From assembly GCA_009760885.1 (NCBI GenBank), contig CM019693.1, positions 744,001 through 808,000 of the forward strand: DNA of 64,000 nt. Direction: 5' to 3'. The notes below the pieces were generated by a model. It saw nothing but the letters and a program-made list of their open reading frames with translations. It did no database searches and was not told the DNA's origin. The DNA comes from Achatina immaculata. Lineage: Eukaryota; Mollusca; Gastropoda; Stylommatophora; Achatinidae. The position numbers and the translations under genes were made by a program. Positions 48,433 to 60,289 of this stretch are shown one piece after another. The stretch's first letter is position 1; the number at the start of each line of letters is the position of its first letter.

Positions 48433-49607
48433 AATAGACAGACGAAACTAGGAAAACACCTCACATGCCTACTTAAATGACTACACAAGCAATTCGCTTT
48501 TCATCAAAGTCCTTTAAAATAACGCTTTCAGCTAGAATACTCTTTGTTGGAAAATCCCATATTTTGTGCGAAAACTCTTCTTCCAAACATCGGATTAAAA
48601 TTTTGTAAAAATTTGTCAGAGTGGAAGGAAGAACGTTTGACGGCTTGTGCCACACTGACTTAAGTACATTTCATACTTTATTTGCTTAAGCCTTCTTGTA
48701 GTATCAGATTCTTGTACAGTACTTTGAATTTATGTCAATTAAATGTGCCAATAAATATCATAGAATTCACTAAATGTGTCACTATTTGACTAAGAGTAAA
48801 TCGCATTTCACAAATAAATCGAATACGTTGTGACTGTATCAAAAACTTACCTTCAGTGGAGCGTGACAAATAGCACGGGGAGAAGACTTGATTTCACTGT
48901 CTTGAATTATTGAAATTCCACAGACAAATTCTAGAAGATTTCGTGTGCAGTGACTGTAAATCTATTACTGATTAACTCCCTTCTCATAAATATTAATTAA
49001 TTTTAGGTTTGTTTTTTTTAAGCGCCTATAGTTCAGTTTTGTTTGTTTGTTTGTTTGTTTGTTTTTGTTTATTTCGCCATAACCGTCACGCAGATTTGTC
49101 TGTACCCCTGTCTACAATCTCTCATTATCTCCACCAATACAAAAACCATAAGTAATGTGTGTAAAGCCTTCAGCTCAGCTTACTAACGCAGTAGTTCAAC
49201 AAAGCGATTTTATGAAAGCATCACTTTCATCCAGACAACTTATTTCTGCCATCGTTTCATTGCTCCTCTATTTCATTTGTGATAAATTATTTTTGTAATC
49301 CACCCCGCCCTGTTTCCACCTTTTCACTCTCGCTTGCAAGTATTTAAATTGGGAACCCGTTAATTTGCTCAAGATATCTCACGTCATCGAACTTTTTCTG
49401 CCCTCTTAATATACTCGTAGTTAGCAGTTTGGAATACGTAAGCGTCTGAGAATGAAACTTTATTCTCAGCCTTGTACTTATAACGCAAATTATGTGTAAC
49501 TTCTAAGGACTTAAGAACTAAATAAGCTAAAAAGGGAGCTTTTCTAAACTTTCTTCTGTCTTAGCCACAGTATGTCTTGCTCTGTACAAATTGTCGCTGT
49601 GTATATA
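48433..49607. other. No recognisable gene
   Basis: AT-rich; (GTTT)n at about 49037-49063. No motif-bearing frame. Confidence 0.5.
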
Positions 49608-49776
49608 CAGTGCGTTCGGAAAATAACTGTGCACTAACCCAGTATCGATTCTGGTATCGTAATGACATCTTAATGACTGCGGCAGGTAGATGTGGCTAGA
49701 TACCGCAGCATTAAGATATCACTACGATACAGGAATCGACACTGGGTAAGTGCACAGTTACTTATGGAACACCTTG
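49608..49776. mobile_element. Short palindromic mariner-like MITE with TA flanks
   Basis: A 169-bp element flanked by TA (49606-49607 and 49777-49778). Its two halves are inverted repeats of about 78 bp. Left: CAGTGCGTTCGGAAAATAAC and TGTGCACTAACCCAGT. Right, reverse-complemented: CAAGGTGTTCCATAAGTAAC and TGTGCACTTACCCAGT. The terminal CAGTGCGTTCGGAAA is typical of Tc1/mariner ends. There is no coding capacity. Confidence 0.88.
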
Positions 49777-49778
49777 TA

Positions 49779-50419
49779 GTAAAAACATTCTCTTGACATA
49801 GTATTTAGTTTATCTTCTTCTTATCTGTTGGCTTATGTCATTAGCGTCGCAGAGTTTCAGACATGTGTCCAGAGCAAGGTGAGAGGTCTCAGTAGCTGTC
49901 AGGTCATGTTTCCTCAATGCACCTTTCATCTCATCCATCCACTCTTCCCTGGACGTTCTCGCGCCATATGTCCAGATGCTTCAAGCTCTATGTACGTGCA
50001 GGTAGTTGTTCTGGATTTATACGTATCAAATGCCTGAACTATTTAACTCTCTGATTTAGTTTATTAACAGTTATTAACTAAATGAACGACACTGTAGTCT
50101 ACTGAGTTCTCACAAACAAACCACAATAAAGCCGAAGACGGTGGCAGGTCAAAGAGTTTTGAAACCCTTGATAAAAATATATACAGGACATGGAATTTTC
50201 TAGAAGTTTTACTAATAACCAGAAAACTCTAGCCAAAGACGTTTATCAGGTTGTCATTGGAAACCAAAATGTGCATTTTCAAGGTCATAGCATGACATTT
50301 GGCCAAGATCACGTCGTCCCCCACATCATGGCACTCCAGACAAGGGCAGATAAACCAGGTTATCAGTCACTAGGGTTATATGCAGTTATCTGTATCGACA
50401 GCGCAAATTTATTCACTCA
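49779..50419. other. No assigned gene
   Basis: A 144-codon frame begins at 50190 but its second half overlaps a minus-strand LINE remnant and it shows no motif, so I do not call it. Confidence 0.5.
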
Positions 50420-50905
50420 TACGTTCATTCATTACATTCCGTACAGGATAGCGTTGGCGATCATTGCTACTTTATCTTGTTCTATCGTTAGTGTCTCAGA
50501 TCAATTCAAATACTTGTCTTTTTCCATGCCACTTGGTCAGCGCACTGAGATATTTTTTCCCTTGACATCCCTTTCCTTCTTTTCCCTTGAATTTTTTCAG
50601 TCAATACTAAGTTCTGACATGTAGAAGACATTTTTGCTATCTTTATCTTATAATTTTAATTAGTTTTTGTTGTTCAGAGACTTCTTTGATAACCTTTTCA
50701 TTTGTTTTTTGTTCTGTCTGTCTAGGATAGTTATTGTATCATTTTCCAAAACCACATTTCTGTTACTTCCAATTTCATTGTAATCTTTTTTGCTAGTTAT
50801 TCAGATTTTGCAGCCACATGGCAATACTGGCTCTGCTTAGCGCTGTAACGTTTTTTGCCCTCACTTTCAAAGAGTTCCTCTTATTTGCTAGCATGTGGTT
50901 TCACA
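50420..50905 (-). pseudogene. Old LINE 3' remnant (LINE-D-like)
   Basis: Minus-strand fragments, read across frameshifts, keep the order of a LINE C-terminus: KLEVTEMWFWK, then TDRTK, then KIQGKRRKGMSREK, then SQCADQVAWKK, then SPTLS/ANAI, ending near a (GAAT)-like tail at about 50427-50442. The frame is broken many times, making this one of the more decayed copies here. Confidence 0.6.
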
Positions 50906-51006
50906 GTCTGAGGTGAACAAAAAAAAATGAACACCCACGTATTGTATAAGAACATACACGTATTGTATAAGAATATACATATGCTGACCACAGGAAACCA
51001 TTCATA

Positions 51007-52077
51007 CAGGCTGTTTCATAAAGACGGGACACATTTTAAACGCAGTTATCTAGGGCTGGAACAAAAACATTTAATATGTATAGGCTGTGTGTAATACGTA
51101 TCAAAGATACAATGTTCATTCAGGGGTGTTTTACAATGATGCCCCATATAGCTCTGGATCTCAAAGTATCCGGGCCACGTACAGCTCTGGGTCTCAAAGT
51201 ATCCGGGCCCTATAAGCTCTGGATCTCAAAGGATCTGGGCCCCGTACAGCTCTGGGCCTCAGAGTATCCTGGTCCCCATACAGCTCTGGGTCTTAAAGTA
51301 TCCGGGCCCAGTACAGCTCTTTGCATCAAAGTATCCTGGTCCCCATACAGCTCTGGGTCTCAAAGTATCTGGGCCCTATAAGCTCTGGATCTCAAAGGAT
51401 CTGGGCCCCGTACAGCTCTGGGCCTCAGAGTATCCTGGTCCCCATACAGCTCTGGGTCTTAAAGTATCCGGGCCCAGTACAGCTCTTTGCATCAAAGTAT
51501 CCTGGTCCCCATACAGCTCTGGGTCTCAAAGTATCTGGGCCCAGTATAGCTCTTTGCATCAAAGTATCCTGGTCCCCATACAGCTCTGGGTCTCAAAGTA
51601 TCCGGGCCCAGTACAGCTCTGGGTCTCAAAGTATCCGGGCCCAGTACAGCTCTGGGTCTCAAAGTATCCGGGCCCAGTACAGCTCTGGGTCTCAAAGTAT
51701 CCGGGCCCAGTACAGCTCTGGGTCTCACAATATCCGGGCCCAGTACAGCTCTGGGTCTCAAAGTATCCGGGCCCAGTACAGCTCTGGGTCTCAAAGTATC
51801 CGGGCCCAGTACAGCTCTGGGGCTCAAAGTTTCCAGAGAGAGATAGCGGCCACTCCAACTGATGTGCTGCCCCACGCTATGTCAGGTATGATAAACAGAG
51901 CCAAACCATGTTCTCTTCGCCGTGGTTAATATCCAAGGAATGTGACATTCATACCTGGAACATTGTTATGAACTCTTGTATCTTGGCTATGTACACACAT
52001 TCTATATTAAATGCGTGTGTTCCAGTCATAGATAAATGATTTTAAAATGTTGTGTCACATCATTATGAAACACCCTG
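51007..52077. mobile_element. Mariner-like non-autonomous element, TA flanks, long inverted ends
   Basis: TA at 51005-51006 and 52078-52079 flanks ends CAGGCTGTTTCATAAAGACG (left) and, reverse-complemented, CAGGGTGTTTCATAATGATG (right). Similarity between the ends extends inward for roughly 100-130 bp: TTATCTAGGGCTGGAACA against TTATCTATGACTGGAACA, then CATTTAATAT on both sides. The interior holds a 33-bp minisatellite and no transposase. The element type is inferred from the TA flanks and terminal sequence. Confidence 0.85.
51150..51832. repeat. 33-bp minisatellite with higher-order unit, inside the element above
   Basis: About 21 units of TCTCAAAGTATCCGGGCCCA plus GTACAGCTCTGGG. In the left half five diverged units form a block of about 166 bp present twice (TATAAGCTCTGGATCTCAAA at 51211 and 51377). 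The right half is a run of nearly identical single units. Frames on both strands stay open because 33 is a multiple of three. Confidence 0.95.
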
Positions 52078-52079
52078 TA

Positions 52080-53014
52080 TGCTGTATTCTCGCTGGCTAC
52101 ATTTCAACGTCAGTTCCTATAAAAAGAAATACATCTCTTATAACTTCAAAGACTGAAATATAATTTTAGATACGTTGCTGTATAACGGTTCATTAAACAT
52201 GAATATAACGCTGCGAACACCGAGAGAAGTCTACTGGAGTTCATGGACTGGTGTAAATAAGCGATTTCATAACTTTCTTTTAGTACTGCTGATGTAATGT
52301 TACTTAGAATGCTACACATTGGAACACCTTTATCATGAGGTGATCCATGCAAGCTTTTGTTGGCAAATTCAGGTCTAAGATACACCGATAAATTCTACTT
52401 TGTGATTAACACGTGAAGCGTTCATTTTGGTGTAAACAGGTTTTTTTTTAAACGTTAAGTTGTAGAGCTAATGGTGTGTTGTATTTTTATGAATTATTCA
52501 TACATTTTAAAAAAATTATATATGCATGATATATATTGCGTTATATACTATAATTGTAGTGCATCCATCCATCCATCCATCCATCCATCGAATCTTTGTC
52601 TATAAGCACTAAGTGGCTGTGATCATAAGCAAACCGTCTTCTAGTATGCCTGATTGTAGTCAACAAGACGGTAACAAGAAATCTCTCCTCTTCTACAACC
52701 AGCAGCCGTCTATTTTATGATGATATAGCTTTACAGCAAGTTGTCCGTGCAAAAGCTTCACAGTTTGTTCTTGGGGTCCTTAAACTATGCAGTCGCGAGC
52801 CGACTTAAGGCCGCATTTGGGATCGGGGATGGATTGTTGGGGGGGAGGGGGTATCCTGGTTGTAAGTGAACTTGGCCTTTAAGTCGGTCGCTGTAGGTGG
52901 AGGTCAGATACTAAGTGCAGTGCACTGCTGTAACATGTTACAAGATGAATAGACATGTTTTCTCTCGCTGTAAAAGTCTAACATTATATATATATTATGA
53001 CAGTAACCATGTGG
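52080..53014. other. No recognisable gene; (CATC)n
   Basis: (CATC)n at 52563-52589, a G-rich stretch at about 52837-52851, AT-rich otherwise. Confidence 0.55.
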
Positions 53015-53610
53015 AAATGAGATTCAGATATCTGGGATAAGATAAGATGGAAAATGTAAAACAGACATTAACAAATGAATAGGAATGACAACAACAAAAA
53101 AACACATTTTGCAGAATGAGGAAGATCTTTACGTCAAAGCAAATATAGCAATTGTATCATAAAATGCTACATATACTCAATACTTCTTCATTGTGTAGAA
53201 GTTTGGACCTTGGATAAGTCCACAGAAAAGAAAACTGAGGCTCTTGATATATGTGTGTATACAGAAGAATGGGGCATATTCGGTGGGCAGAAAAGACAAC
53301 AAGCAGAAAAGTGCTAAACCAGCTGATAAAAAAACTGAGAGATATATTGAAAATCAAAAGAACAAGACAACTAAGATACTTTGGACACGTCGAGAGGTAT
53401 AATATTATACTGAAGGTAATACTTACGGGCAAGATAGAAGGGGGGGGGGGGGAACAAGAGGACAACAACGACACAGATAGATGGACAACATCAAGAGATG
53501 GACATGACCGAATGCACTACGAAGGCAGAGTGGAGATTCATTGTAACCAACATTTCGTGAGGAAACGGCACAAGAAGAAGAAGAAGAAGATGATGATGAT
53601 GATGATTACG
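53015..53610 (+). pseudogene. LINE-D 3' fragment
   Basis: Across frameshifts the order of a LINE C-terminus is kept: FRYLG (about 53021), DGKCKTDINK-IG, a segment like IAIVSYNATYTQ, then KSTEKKTEALDICVYRRMGHIRW (53215-53285 in pieces), RQLRYFGHVERY and TGKIEGGGG. The end is (GAA)n(GAT)n at about 53574-53606. A poly-G run (53438-53451) has replaced part of the basic block. Dead copy. Confidence 0.75.
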
Positions 53611-54505
53611 GCACATTAAATAAAGAATTTTACTGTAATAACTTTTAAATTAAACTTAAATTTAAGCATAAACACCCATACTCTCATGTATGAATACATT
53701 CTGTACTCACCAAATGATGTGCTAGTTCATTACCGTTTTTTTTCGTCTTATGGTGAACTTATAGTGTATGTAGAACCACAAATGTTGGTAAAATTAATCA
53801 CAGAATGGGCCACAACACATTAAACAGTGGTATGGGACCTCGGCAGTTACGTACGAAGAGCTGTAACTGTCAGTCTTAAGTCGGCACACGACTATATCAT
53901 TTATCGCAGAAGAAAAGAGAAACACGCTACATCAGAAATGTGGAACTATTCTGACAGATCATACAGCGACCAGCTAGGGTAATTTGTTTAATGGAAAACT
54001 TCCTGTTGGCAGAAAGACCCGTAAAACATTAAACAGGCAATTTCACGAGGATGAAATAATATAATAATATAATAATTTTTGAGAAAGTTCAAGGTAGAAT
54101 TGTAGCTGATATTTAAGCATGAGTTTGTTTAGGTAGGCATGGATAGATAGGATTGAGATTAGGATGTAATGATGGGATTATTATTTTGGAGTTTGGAATA
54201 GATCAGAAATTTGGAGTAGACCAGAACTAGAAATGATGTGAGTATTGTTAATGTGACTAGGCTGTTGATCTAGTAGGGTTTTTTTTTCATGGATCCAATA
54301 ATTGGTTCTGATGTTGCTTTATATTTATGTGAACTAGAAGTGTAGAACCAAAGAATGTGAAACAGTTCTTGTTTGAGATTACGTTAGGAAGTGTAGTTCT
54401 GAAACTTTGTGTTGTGAAAATTTGTGTGCGGATCCATGGAGCTTTTCTGTAAGTCACTAAGTTGGACTTTTTGTTCTATCATGCTATATAAGTGCTGATC
54501 TATTG
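53611..54505. other. No recognisable gene
   Basis: AT-rich; short ATA/AAT runs near 54056-54075. Confidence 0.5.
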
Positions 54506-55099
<594 letters not shown>

Positions 55100-55348
55100 A
55101 GTCTTACAGCTGGCGATGGTTGGGGCATGTGCTCTGAATAAGTGACAACTCACTACCAAAAACTGAACTAAGATTGACACCACAGGGGATCAGAAGTAAG
55201 AGTAGACCAAAAGAGACATGGAGAAGAACAACAGAAAGGATGTTGAGCAATAGAGGGCTCACCTGGGCAAGAGCGGAAAAAAGGCAAAGGACAGGCATTT
55301 GTGGAAAACCCTTGTGGAAGCCCCATGTGCCCTCGGCAGTTAAGGTTC
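55100..55348 (+). pseudogene. LINE-E 3' fragment
   Basis: Encodes, with small interruptions, WGHVL, then LPKT, then TPQGIRSKSRPKETWRRTTE, RMLSNRGLTWARAEKRQRTG and WKPHVPSAVK. This is the GRPK-TWRR, LTW-A, ALC-type C-terminus of LINE proteins. The same family appears at 60.3 kb. It ends at TTAAGGTTC and continues into a (TG)n(GA)n tract. Confidence 0.85.
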
Positions 55349-55349
55349 T

Positions 55350-55390
55350 GTGTGTGTGTGTGTGTGAGAGAGAGAGGAGAGAGAGAGATT
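55350..55390. repeat. (TG)n(AG)n microsatellite
   Basis: Directly abuts the LINE-E end at TTAAGGTTC, as (GA)n does at 60503-60521. Confidence 0.95.
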
Positions 55391-55436
55391 GATTGATTGA
55401 TTGATCTTTATTTCAAAAGGGTTAAGAATTGGACAC

Positions 55437-55437
<1 letters not shown>
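55391..55437 (-). repeat. Retroelement 3' tail with (ATCA)n
   Basis: On the minus strand, CTTAACCCTTTTGAAATAAA then GATCAATCAATCAATC. Matches the ending at 47.77-47.82 kb. The rest of the element is missing. Confidence 0.55.

Positions 55438-55490
<53 letters not shown>
55438..55490. repeat. (GA)n microsatellite
   Basis: About 25 GA units with one AAAG interruption. Confidence 0.97.
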
Positions 55491-55492
<2 letters not shown>

Positions 55493-55977
55493 GTAGCAAT
55501 GAAAATACATTGAGTGCCTCATCTACAGTTTCTCAACAAATACCAAAAATTGAAAACCTGCTCCAGGAGCTGAAAAACTGACATGATTTTTACCAAAAAA
55601 TCATAGTTTCTGCATCAGTCAAATATTCAAAGCTGTTTCTTTGCAAAACATTTTTACCAAGTTCGCTTTCGAGAGATCGCAGCATCTTTTATCTTCTCTG
55701 ATGGAACCTGTAAAAACCTAATTATCTGTATAGAAATAAGAAGTCTTACTGCAGAACGTCTTTCTCGCCTAGAACACTTATTGCAAGCAATGAGGACAGC
55801 TCTTAACAGATACATTTTGGCGCCTACTACACTCAGGGTCTGGCAGTCATTTCCCCATTTCCATTCTTCCCTGGTGTGCTCAAAACACATCAACGAAATA
55901 GTTTTTATTTTTAACCTATTTTTTTGGTGTTGTTGTTGACATTTTTATCTAATCTTATTAAGTGATAAACAGATTAA
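55491..55977. other. No recognisable gene
   Basis: AT-rich; a 79-codon minus frame (55654-55893) has no recognisable motif. Confidence 0.5.
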
Positions 55978-56404
55978 TACACACAGGTGAGTCAAAAGTT
56001 CGTCACGTTTTTGCAGTGTTTCAATGCTGCACAAAACCAAGCAACATAATCTATATTTAGCTCTGCCCACGGTAGTATGTAGTGTTAATAACGGTGTGAC
56101 TTCACTCTTCAAAATACATTCCATAACTTTTGATGGTCTTCTGTTGTCTGTCTATCAGCCAGTGCAAGGAGTTCTTTGTAGCACTACATGGAAGACTTTG
56201 AGGCCAAGAACTCTCTCACACAGAATTCAACTTCTTCCAGTGAACTTCCCTTGTAGGAAGTGTACTATAGCGCGGAATAGATGGATAGAGAGTGCGAGGT
56301 CGGGACTGTACGGCGGATGGGGCAGGAGCTCAGTTCCCTCCAGTTCCGTGAGTTGTCCACAGATCACGTTGGAAGTGTGCGCTGGTGCGATGTCGTGCTG
56401 TTGG

Positions 56405-56660
56405 TGAGTGCTGAGTGTCTGGTGAGCAGAACATCATGAGTGTCTGGTAAGCAGAACATCATGAGTGTCGGGTGAGCAGAACATCATGAATGTCGGGTGA
56501 GCAGAACATCATGAGTGTCGGGTGAGCAGAACATCATGAGTGTCGGGTGAGCAGAACATCATGAGTGTCTGGTGAGCAGAACATCATGAGTGTCTGGTGA
56601 GCAGAACATCATGAGTGTCTGGTGAGCAGAACATCATGAGTGTCGGGTGAGCAGAACATC
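56405..56660. repeat. 25-bp minisatellite inside the transposase C-terminal region
   Basis: About ten units of GTGTCTGGTGAGCAGAACAT plus CATGA, with TCTGG and TCGGG variants. It lies between the sequences coding ERLHDVLLTRHS and QQHDIAPAHTS. Confidence 0.94.
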
Positions 56661-56944
56661 ATGCAGCCGCTCCGCACACAGATTTCCATCCACGGAGCGA
56701 CCAAATGGAACCAATTCCAAGTGCAGGGGGCCCTCGACGTTCCACCAGATGCAAAACTTAATCTTCTCTAACCGGCCTCGTCGGACAACTGCCTCTGCCA
56801 CCTGGCCTGGCTGGAGCCATTGGGTACCTGTGCTGAGGTACTGCGGGAAAATCCAATTTTCAAACCCCCCCCCCCCACCCCCAGTGACGATACGGCAGAG
56901 AAACTTTGTGTCATGTGAGTTTGCCAACAATTAGTGACAGACGT

Positions 56945-57140
56945 CAATATGTCTCTACGTTTGCTGGGGAGTGATATCACAGGAAACACGTCTCTACGTT
57001 TGCTGGGGAGTGATATCACAGGAAACACGTCTTTACGTTTGCTGGGGAGTGATATCACAGGAAACACGTCTTTACGTTTGCTGGGGAGTGATATCACAGG
57101 AAACACGTCTCTACGTTTGCTGGGGAGTGATATCACACGA
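56945..57140. repeat. 39-bp minisatellite inside the transposase linker region
   Basis: Five units of ACGTCTCTACGTTTGCTGGG plus GAGTGATATCACAGGAAAC. It lies between the DNA-binding and catalytic parts of the transposase. The last unit, next to the DNA-binding part, carries the CACACGAAAC variant. Confidence 0.95.
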
Positions 57141-57648
57141 AACACTTCGAGGCTCCCTGCTGTGGAGCTCGTACAAAAGCCGAACTATGGCGCTGTGAGA
57201 AAGGCTCAGCTGTGCTGACAGGCGCTGGGTACTGCTACCGGGTTTGTTTTCAACAGCTTGGCGCAGGGCTTAATCATTGGTGATCGAGGAGCGTCCCGAC
57301 CTGGGCTTGTCTTTCGTGTCGGTGTCCCCAAACCTCAACTTTTGGCACCACTTCCTTGCAGTGTCCAACTGTCCCTTCCCCCCTTCCACTCTGCAAATTT
57401 CACCAGCAGCTGCAGAGGCATTCAGCCCTTTCTGTAAAAAATGCCTCAGGAGGACGCGAACGACAACCCACGATGTCCGCCATATTTCCTTGTGCTGATC
57501 ACTTACCTCGCGATTCATTGCCTAAAAATTGGAAAACACGTTTTCAGAATGACTTAACACACAACGCCGGCATAACGTTGCCAACACCAGTACAGCGTAA
57601 AAGACGGGAACCTTGACCGAAATGACGATGTGTTGACCCACTGAAGTA

Positions 57649-59437
57649 AGTGCACTTCCATCAGGTTAACGAAAACCATAGACTGACTCCTCACGTGATT
57701 AAGACATTTTTTAGTTCGGGTAAAAGTAAGTTTTTCTAGTCTTTAGAAAACTAAATCTTTTGGTGAAGTTTTCTCCAATGTTCTATTCATCCAATGGTTG
57801 AAAGCATTTCAAATGAAAGATAATTTTAGCGAACAAACCTTGACAAACGCAATAGAAATGTCACTGATGTACGGACAGAAGAAACTTTATATATATGCGA
57901 AGTAAGCCTTTAAAACATGTTTCGTTCTTTTAGAATAGAATCGTTTAGTAATAATTTTATATACATTTATAATGCAGCCAGCAGAGTGTTGGTTTACACA
58001 CACGAGAGGTCAGTCAATATTGACTTTCATATTTGTATGTCTAGGTTTCTGGGTTCTGTATATAAAAATGAACACCTAAAAGTAAATTGCGTTGCATGAA
58101 ATGTTTGCAAGAAGCAGTAGTGCATAGTTCAGCAGAGTACAACGCATATGTGCGTTTATTTTCTTTTTTTTTTAAACTAAATGACAAATCATGCATATTT
58201 TAAAATCCTGTTAAGTGATTGAAAACAAGAGAAGATTAAAGTGCAGGCTCCCAGTAGAGTTCACGCGCTCCTATGTGCAACGAAGCGGAAAGACACGCGA
58301 CGAGTTCTGAAGGAAACATATGGAGGAAGAAATATGTATTATCTGGCTGTGTGAGCTTTCGCTGAGGCTCAGGGCGTCAAATATTGATCTTGATATGTCA
58401 GAGGTGATGAAAACACCACTGGTGTCTATTTACAAACATGGTGGTAAAAATAAACTGTTGTTCTCGGCAGTCGTGTAAATAGCGTCCTAAGTAAAGTCAA
58501 ATTTGTTACAGGATGTAATTTGTTTTTAACCGCCGGAAAGAAAGGTCACGTACGGGCTCAACAAAACGGAACGGGCGGGACTCCAACATACGTGCTCTTA
58601 CTGGCCAGGCAAAAAGATCGTACGGTGAACTGCCATAAAGAGCAAGACAACCACGTCACTCTTTCAACCGTCAAAGAAATACACCACACCCCCACTTACA
58701 GGTCAGCGTTTCAAGTCTTTAAATTTTCGATGCTCTGAGGGAGGGAGGGATCCTTTCCCTTAGGTCCTGACTCCCAGAGGAGCTGTGAGTTGTTTGGTTT
58801 TAGTCTCTCAGTCCAACCACTTACAGCTGTGATACCTTCCATAAGTGCATTACTAAGAGACCAGGACAGCTTCCTTTGTTTTAAGGGAAGACCCGGGGAG
58901 GGGGCGTTAGGTAAAGGTAACCCCCATCATGCTTTTGAGGATATGGTGTTAGTGACCAAATCTTCCTTGACCAATGTTCCCTCTAAGCAGCGCGGCCGCG
59001 CATATATATATATATATATATATCGTATATATAAACACACACAAAAGCATACCACGTATGAAATTTTTAAAACTGCGCATAATAATAATAATAATAATGA
59101 TAATAATAATAATAATTACATTCTGTGATTTGACGTTATGCAGATTTGCACACACAATATTTTCCAGATTATATCTACTCAGGGTTTGTCAAGTTTTACG
59201 CACGAACTGCGCAAAAAAGAACAAAACTCCCCTGGGAGTCATGACCCGGAGGGGGGAGAGAGAGGGGGGCCCGGGGCCAACCCCCTTCCCAGAGTGTCAG
59301 GAGTTTAACCGGGCGAAACACTTGTCTGAGGAGGGGGGGGGGAAGAAAGGGTACTTCCTCTGATGATCTAGGGAATTGTGTTGTTGTTCCACTCCTAACA
59401 GCAGAGAGTTTCCTACATACATATATAGAGGGTGATG
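57649..59437. other. No recognisable gene; AT and AAT microsatellites
   Basis: (AT)n at about 59001-59023 and (AAT)n at about 59079-59115. Two G-rich blocks at 58890-58910 and 59248-59275. Frames of 60-129 codons carry low-complexity segments and no domain. Confidence 0.55.
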
Positions 59438-59605
59438 TGGTCAGCATCACGCTTGACCTCCTTTCCTTCTAAAACTCCAGAAGAAGTCAGGTACCCTTTT
59501 CTACAGCTGGGTGACTGGGGCGCCTCCAGTCGAATTCGAACCAGGGATTGTGGGGGGAGGGGGGTGGAGAGCTGCGAGCGGCGTAATGGATAAAATTAGC
59601 ATGGC
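59438..59605 (-). repeat. Probable SINE, related body
   Basis: On the minus strand a B-box-like GGTTCGAATTCG (59530-59541) is followed by a body GCCCCAGTCACCCAGCTGTA, GGGTACCTGACTTCTTCTGG and a GATGCTGACCACA-like segment. This body is co-linear with that of the SINE at 22675-22900 (GGCCTC...GGGTACCAGAG...GATACTAACCACA). The A box is degenerate. Confidence 0.6.
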
Positions 59606-59684
59606 TAAGCAGGAGGGGGGCGGGGAGACGTAGTTTTCCATAAGGATCCAAAATTTCTGTCGGTATCTTGTGTTCTGTGTTATC

Positions 59685-59978
59685 ATCATCATCAGGTGCC
59701 GTGCCGACTGGCGTTGGCTATTATGCTTCTCCAGAGTACCCGATCCTTCATGCAGGCCATCAGTTCAGTTGGTGATCTCCTCTCACACCATCCCGTCAGA
59801 CTGTCCAGTATCATTTCTCTTGGTCTTCCTCTTGATCTTCTTCCTTCTATTTTTCCTGTTGTTATAATATTTTCAATGCCCCCTCTTCTCATTGCATGTC
59901 CTATGAAAGTACATTGTCTCTCTCTTATCTTTCTGACAAGGTTTTTTGTCTCTCCAGCTCTTCTCATACATTCTGTGA
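59685..59978 (-). pseudogene. LINE-C 3' fragment
   Basis: The minus-strand frame 59967-59692 is open for 91 codons: MRRAGETKNLVRKIRERQ, CTFIGHAMRRGGIENIITTG, KIEGRRSRGRPREMILDSLT, GWCERRSPTELMACMKDRVL and ANASRHGT. The (CATCAT) tail is at 59684-59693. This is the least-decayed LINE-C tail in the window. The plus-strand frames here are shadows. Confidence 0.92.
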
Positions 59979-60289
59979 TACGTTCTGTGTTAGCGATGGT
60001 GTATTCATTCCAACAAGGTTCTTTGCTCGAGGAGAAACTTTAGAGCCTACACTAAATAGAAGCTCTAATCAAGAAGGAAGCTTCAGTCTGTTGGCCATGC
60101 AGCCTTCGTGTCTTACGACGCTGCCGTTGCTAACTACAAACATGGTACCAGCACGTGACTTGTTCTGACTGACAACGCCGTATCGAGGAATTTGTCTGTT
60201 TTTAAACATTACATAACATCGATCAATAACATTGAAACCGAAATCCGCTTCAGTCAGTGGACAGGTTCAGCTATTGTGAATATATACTG
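59979..60289. other. No recognisable gene
   Basis: Unique-looking; no motif. Confidence 0.5.

Larger units (their letters stand above)
56060..57518 (-). pseudogene. Mariner transposase pseudogene with two internal minisatellites
   Basis: The frame starts at the ATG at 57518. The N-terminal helix-turn-helix region reads VRVLLRHFLQKGLNASAAAG then KWCQKLRFGDTDTKDKPRSG (residues about 20-76), followed by a stop at 57270. Across that stop RLSAQLSLSHSAIVRLL continues the second DNA-binding part. The catalytic part reads FLCRIVTGGGG (the TGDEKW position, lost to a G-run at about 56866-56880), QWLQPGQ, KFCIWWNVEGPLHLELVPFG, and later QQHDIAPAHTS and HPPYSPDLA (56400-56300), which are diagnostic of mariner. 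A GKFTG piece and CVREFLAS-like remnants complete it. The protein would cut and paste DNA at TA sites; it is disabled by stops, the lost catalytic motif and two repeat expansions. Confidence 0.88.
55978..57648 (-). mobile_element. Decayed mariner element
   Basis: A minus-strand mariner transposase remnant lies between weak inverted ends: CAGGTGAGTCAAAAGTTCGT at about 55985-56004 and, reverse-complemented, CAGTGGGTCAACACATCGTC at about 57643-57624. TA dinucleotides at 55978-55979 and 57647-57648 are candidate target-site copies. The two ends are only roughly 65-70% alike by eye, so the exact borders are tentative. Confidence 0.75.

Noticed and set aside
50190..50624. 144-codon frame as a possible gene
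   Set aside because: Its second half is antisense to a decayed LINE remnant and the first half has no motif.
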